Origin: Emydura subglobosa
Taxonomy: Eukaryota; Chordata; Testudines; Chelidae
Assembly (NCBI GenBank): GCA_007922225.1
Contig: ML679971.1
Span: forward strand, 2,155,309 to 2,219,308
Direction: 5' to 3'
DNA: 64,000 nucleotides
Shown: positions 63,970 to 64,000 of the stretch, in pieces
Layout: each line of letters begins with the position of its first letter
Numbering within the stretch: the stretch's first letter is position 1
Notes under the pieces: model-generated
Told to the model about the DNA's origin: nothing
Database searches by the model: none
The model's input: the letters and a program-made list of their open reading frames with translations, nothing else
Program-made: the position numbers and the translations under genes

Positions 63970-64000
63970 TCTTAATGTTAATCTTGGCCATATGTTGCTG

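Overview
This is a vertebrate nuclear DNA window. Two split genes with GT-AG introns sit head to head on a CpG island, surrounded by CR1 LINEs, hAT-type DNA elements, tRNA-type SINEs and solo LTRs. The CR1 subfamilies, the long palindromic MITEs and the tRNA SINEs look reptilian, and I think most likely turtle. That organism call is inference from repeat style. There is no bacterial operon, CRISPR array or phage here.

Layout. Positions 1-9400 are intergenic and repeat-rich: an LTR at 1455-2192, a composite SINE at about 7270-7860, a foldback SINE at 8721-8890 and a CA/CT array at 9040-9375. CENPQ, a kinetochore protein, runs on the minus strand from about 20440 to 9400. It has one noncoding exon and eight coding exons, which join in frame to 278 codons. 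A CpG island at about 20200-21150 carries NRF1-, E2F- and ZNF143-type sites and separates CENPQ from MMUT. MMUT, mitochondrial methylmalonyl-CoA mutase, runs on the plus strand to a poly(A) signal at 50486. Its twelve coding exons join in frame to 748 codons. Its introns hold a nearly full-length dead CR1, three hAT-type nonautonomous elements with 8-bp target duplications, a solo LTR and a second foldback SINE.

From 50.6 to 64 kb there are further LTRs, CR1 and MITEs. The only other gene piece is the last coding exon of an opsin of the OPN5/OPN6 (neuropsin-like) group on the minus strand at 60647-60991. Its other exons must lie beyond the right edge.

Function. CENPQ acts in the CENP-O/P/Q/U/R group of the constitutive centromere network. 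MMUT performs the cobalamin-dependent last step of propionate breakdown. They share a promoter, not a pathway. I found no convincing undescribed system. The most informative unusual items are the convergent ZNF143-like pair in the shared promoter, a very GC-rich young hAT element, and SINE copies that contain inverted arms of themselves.
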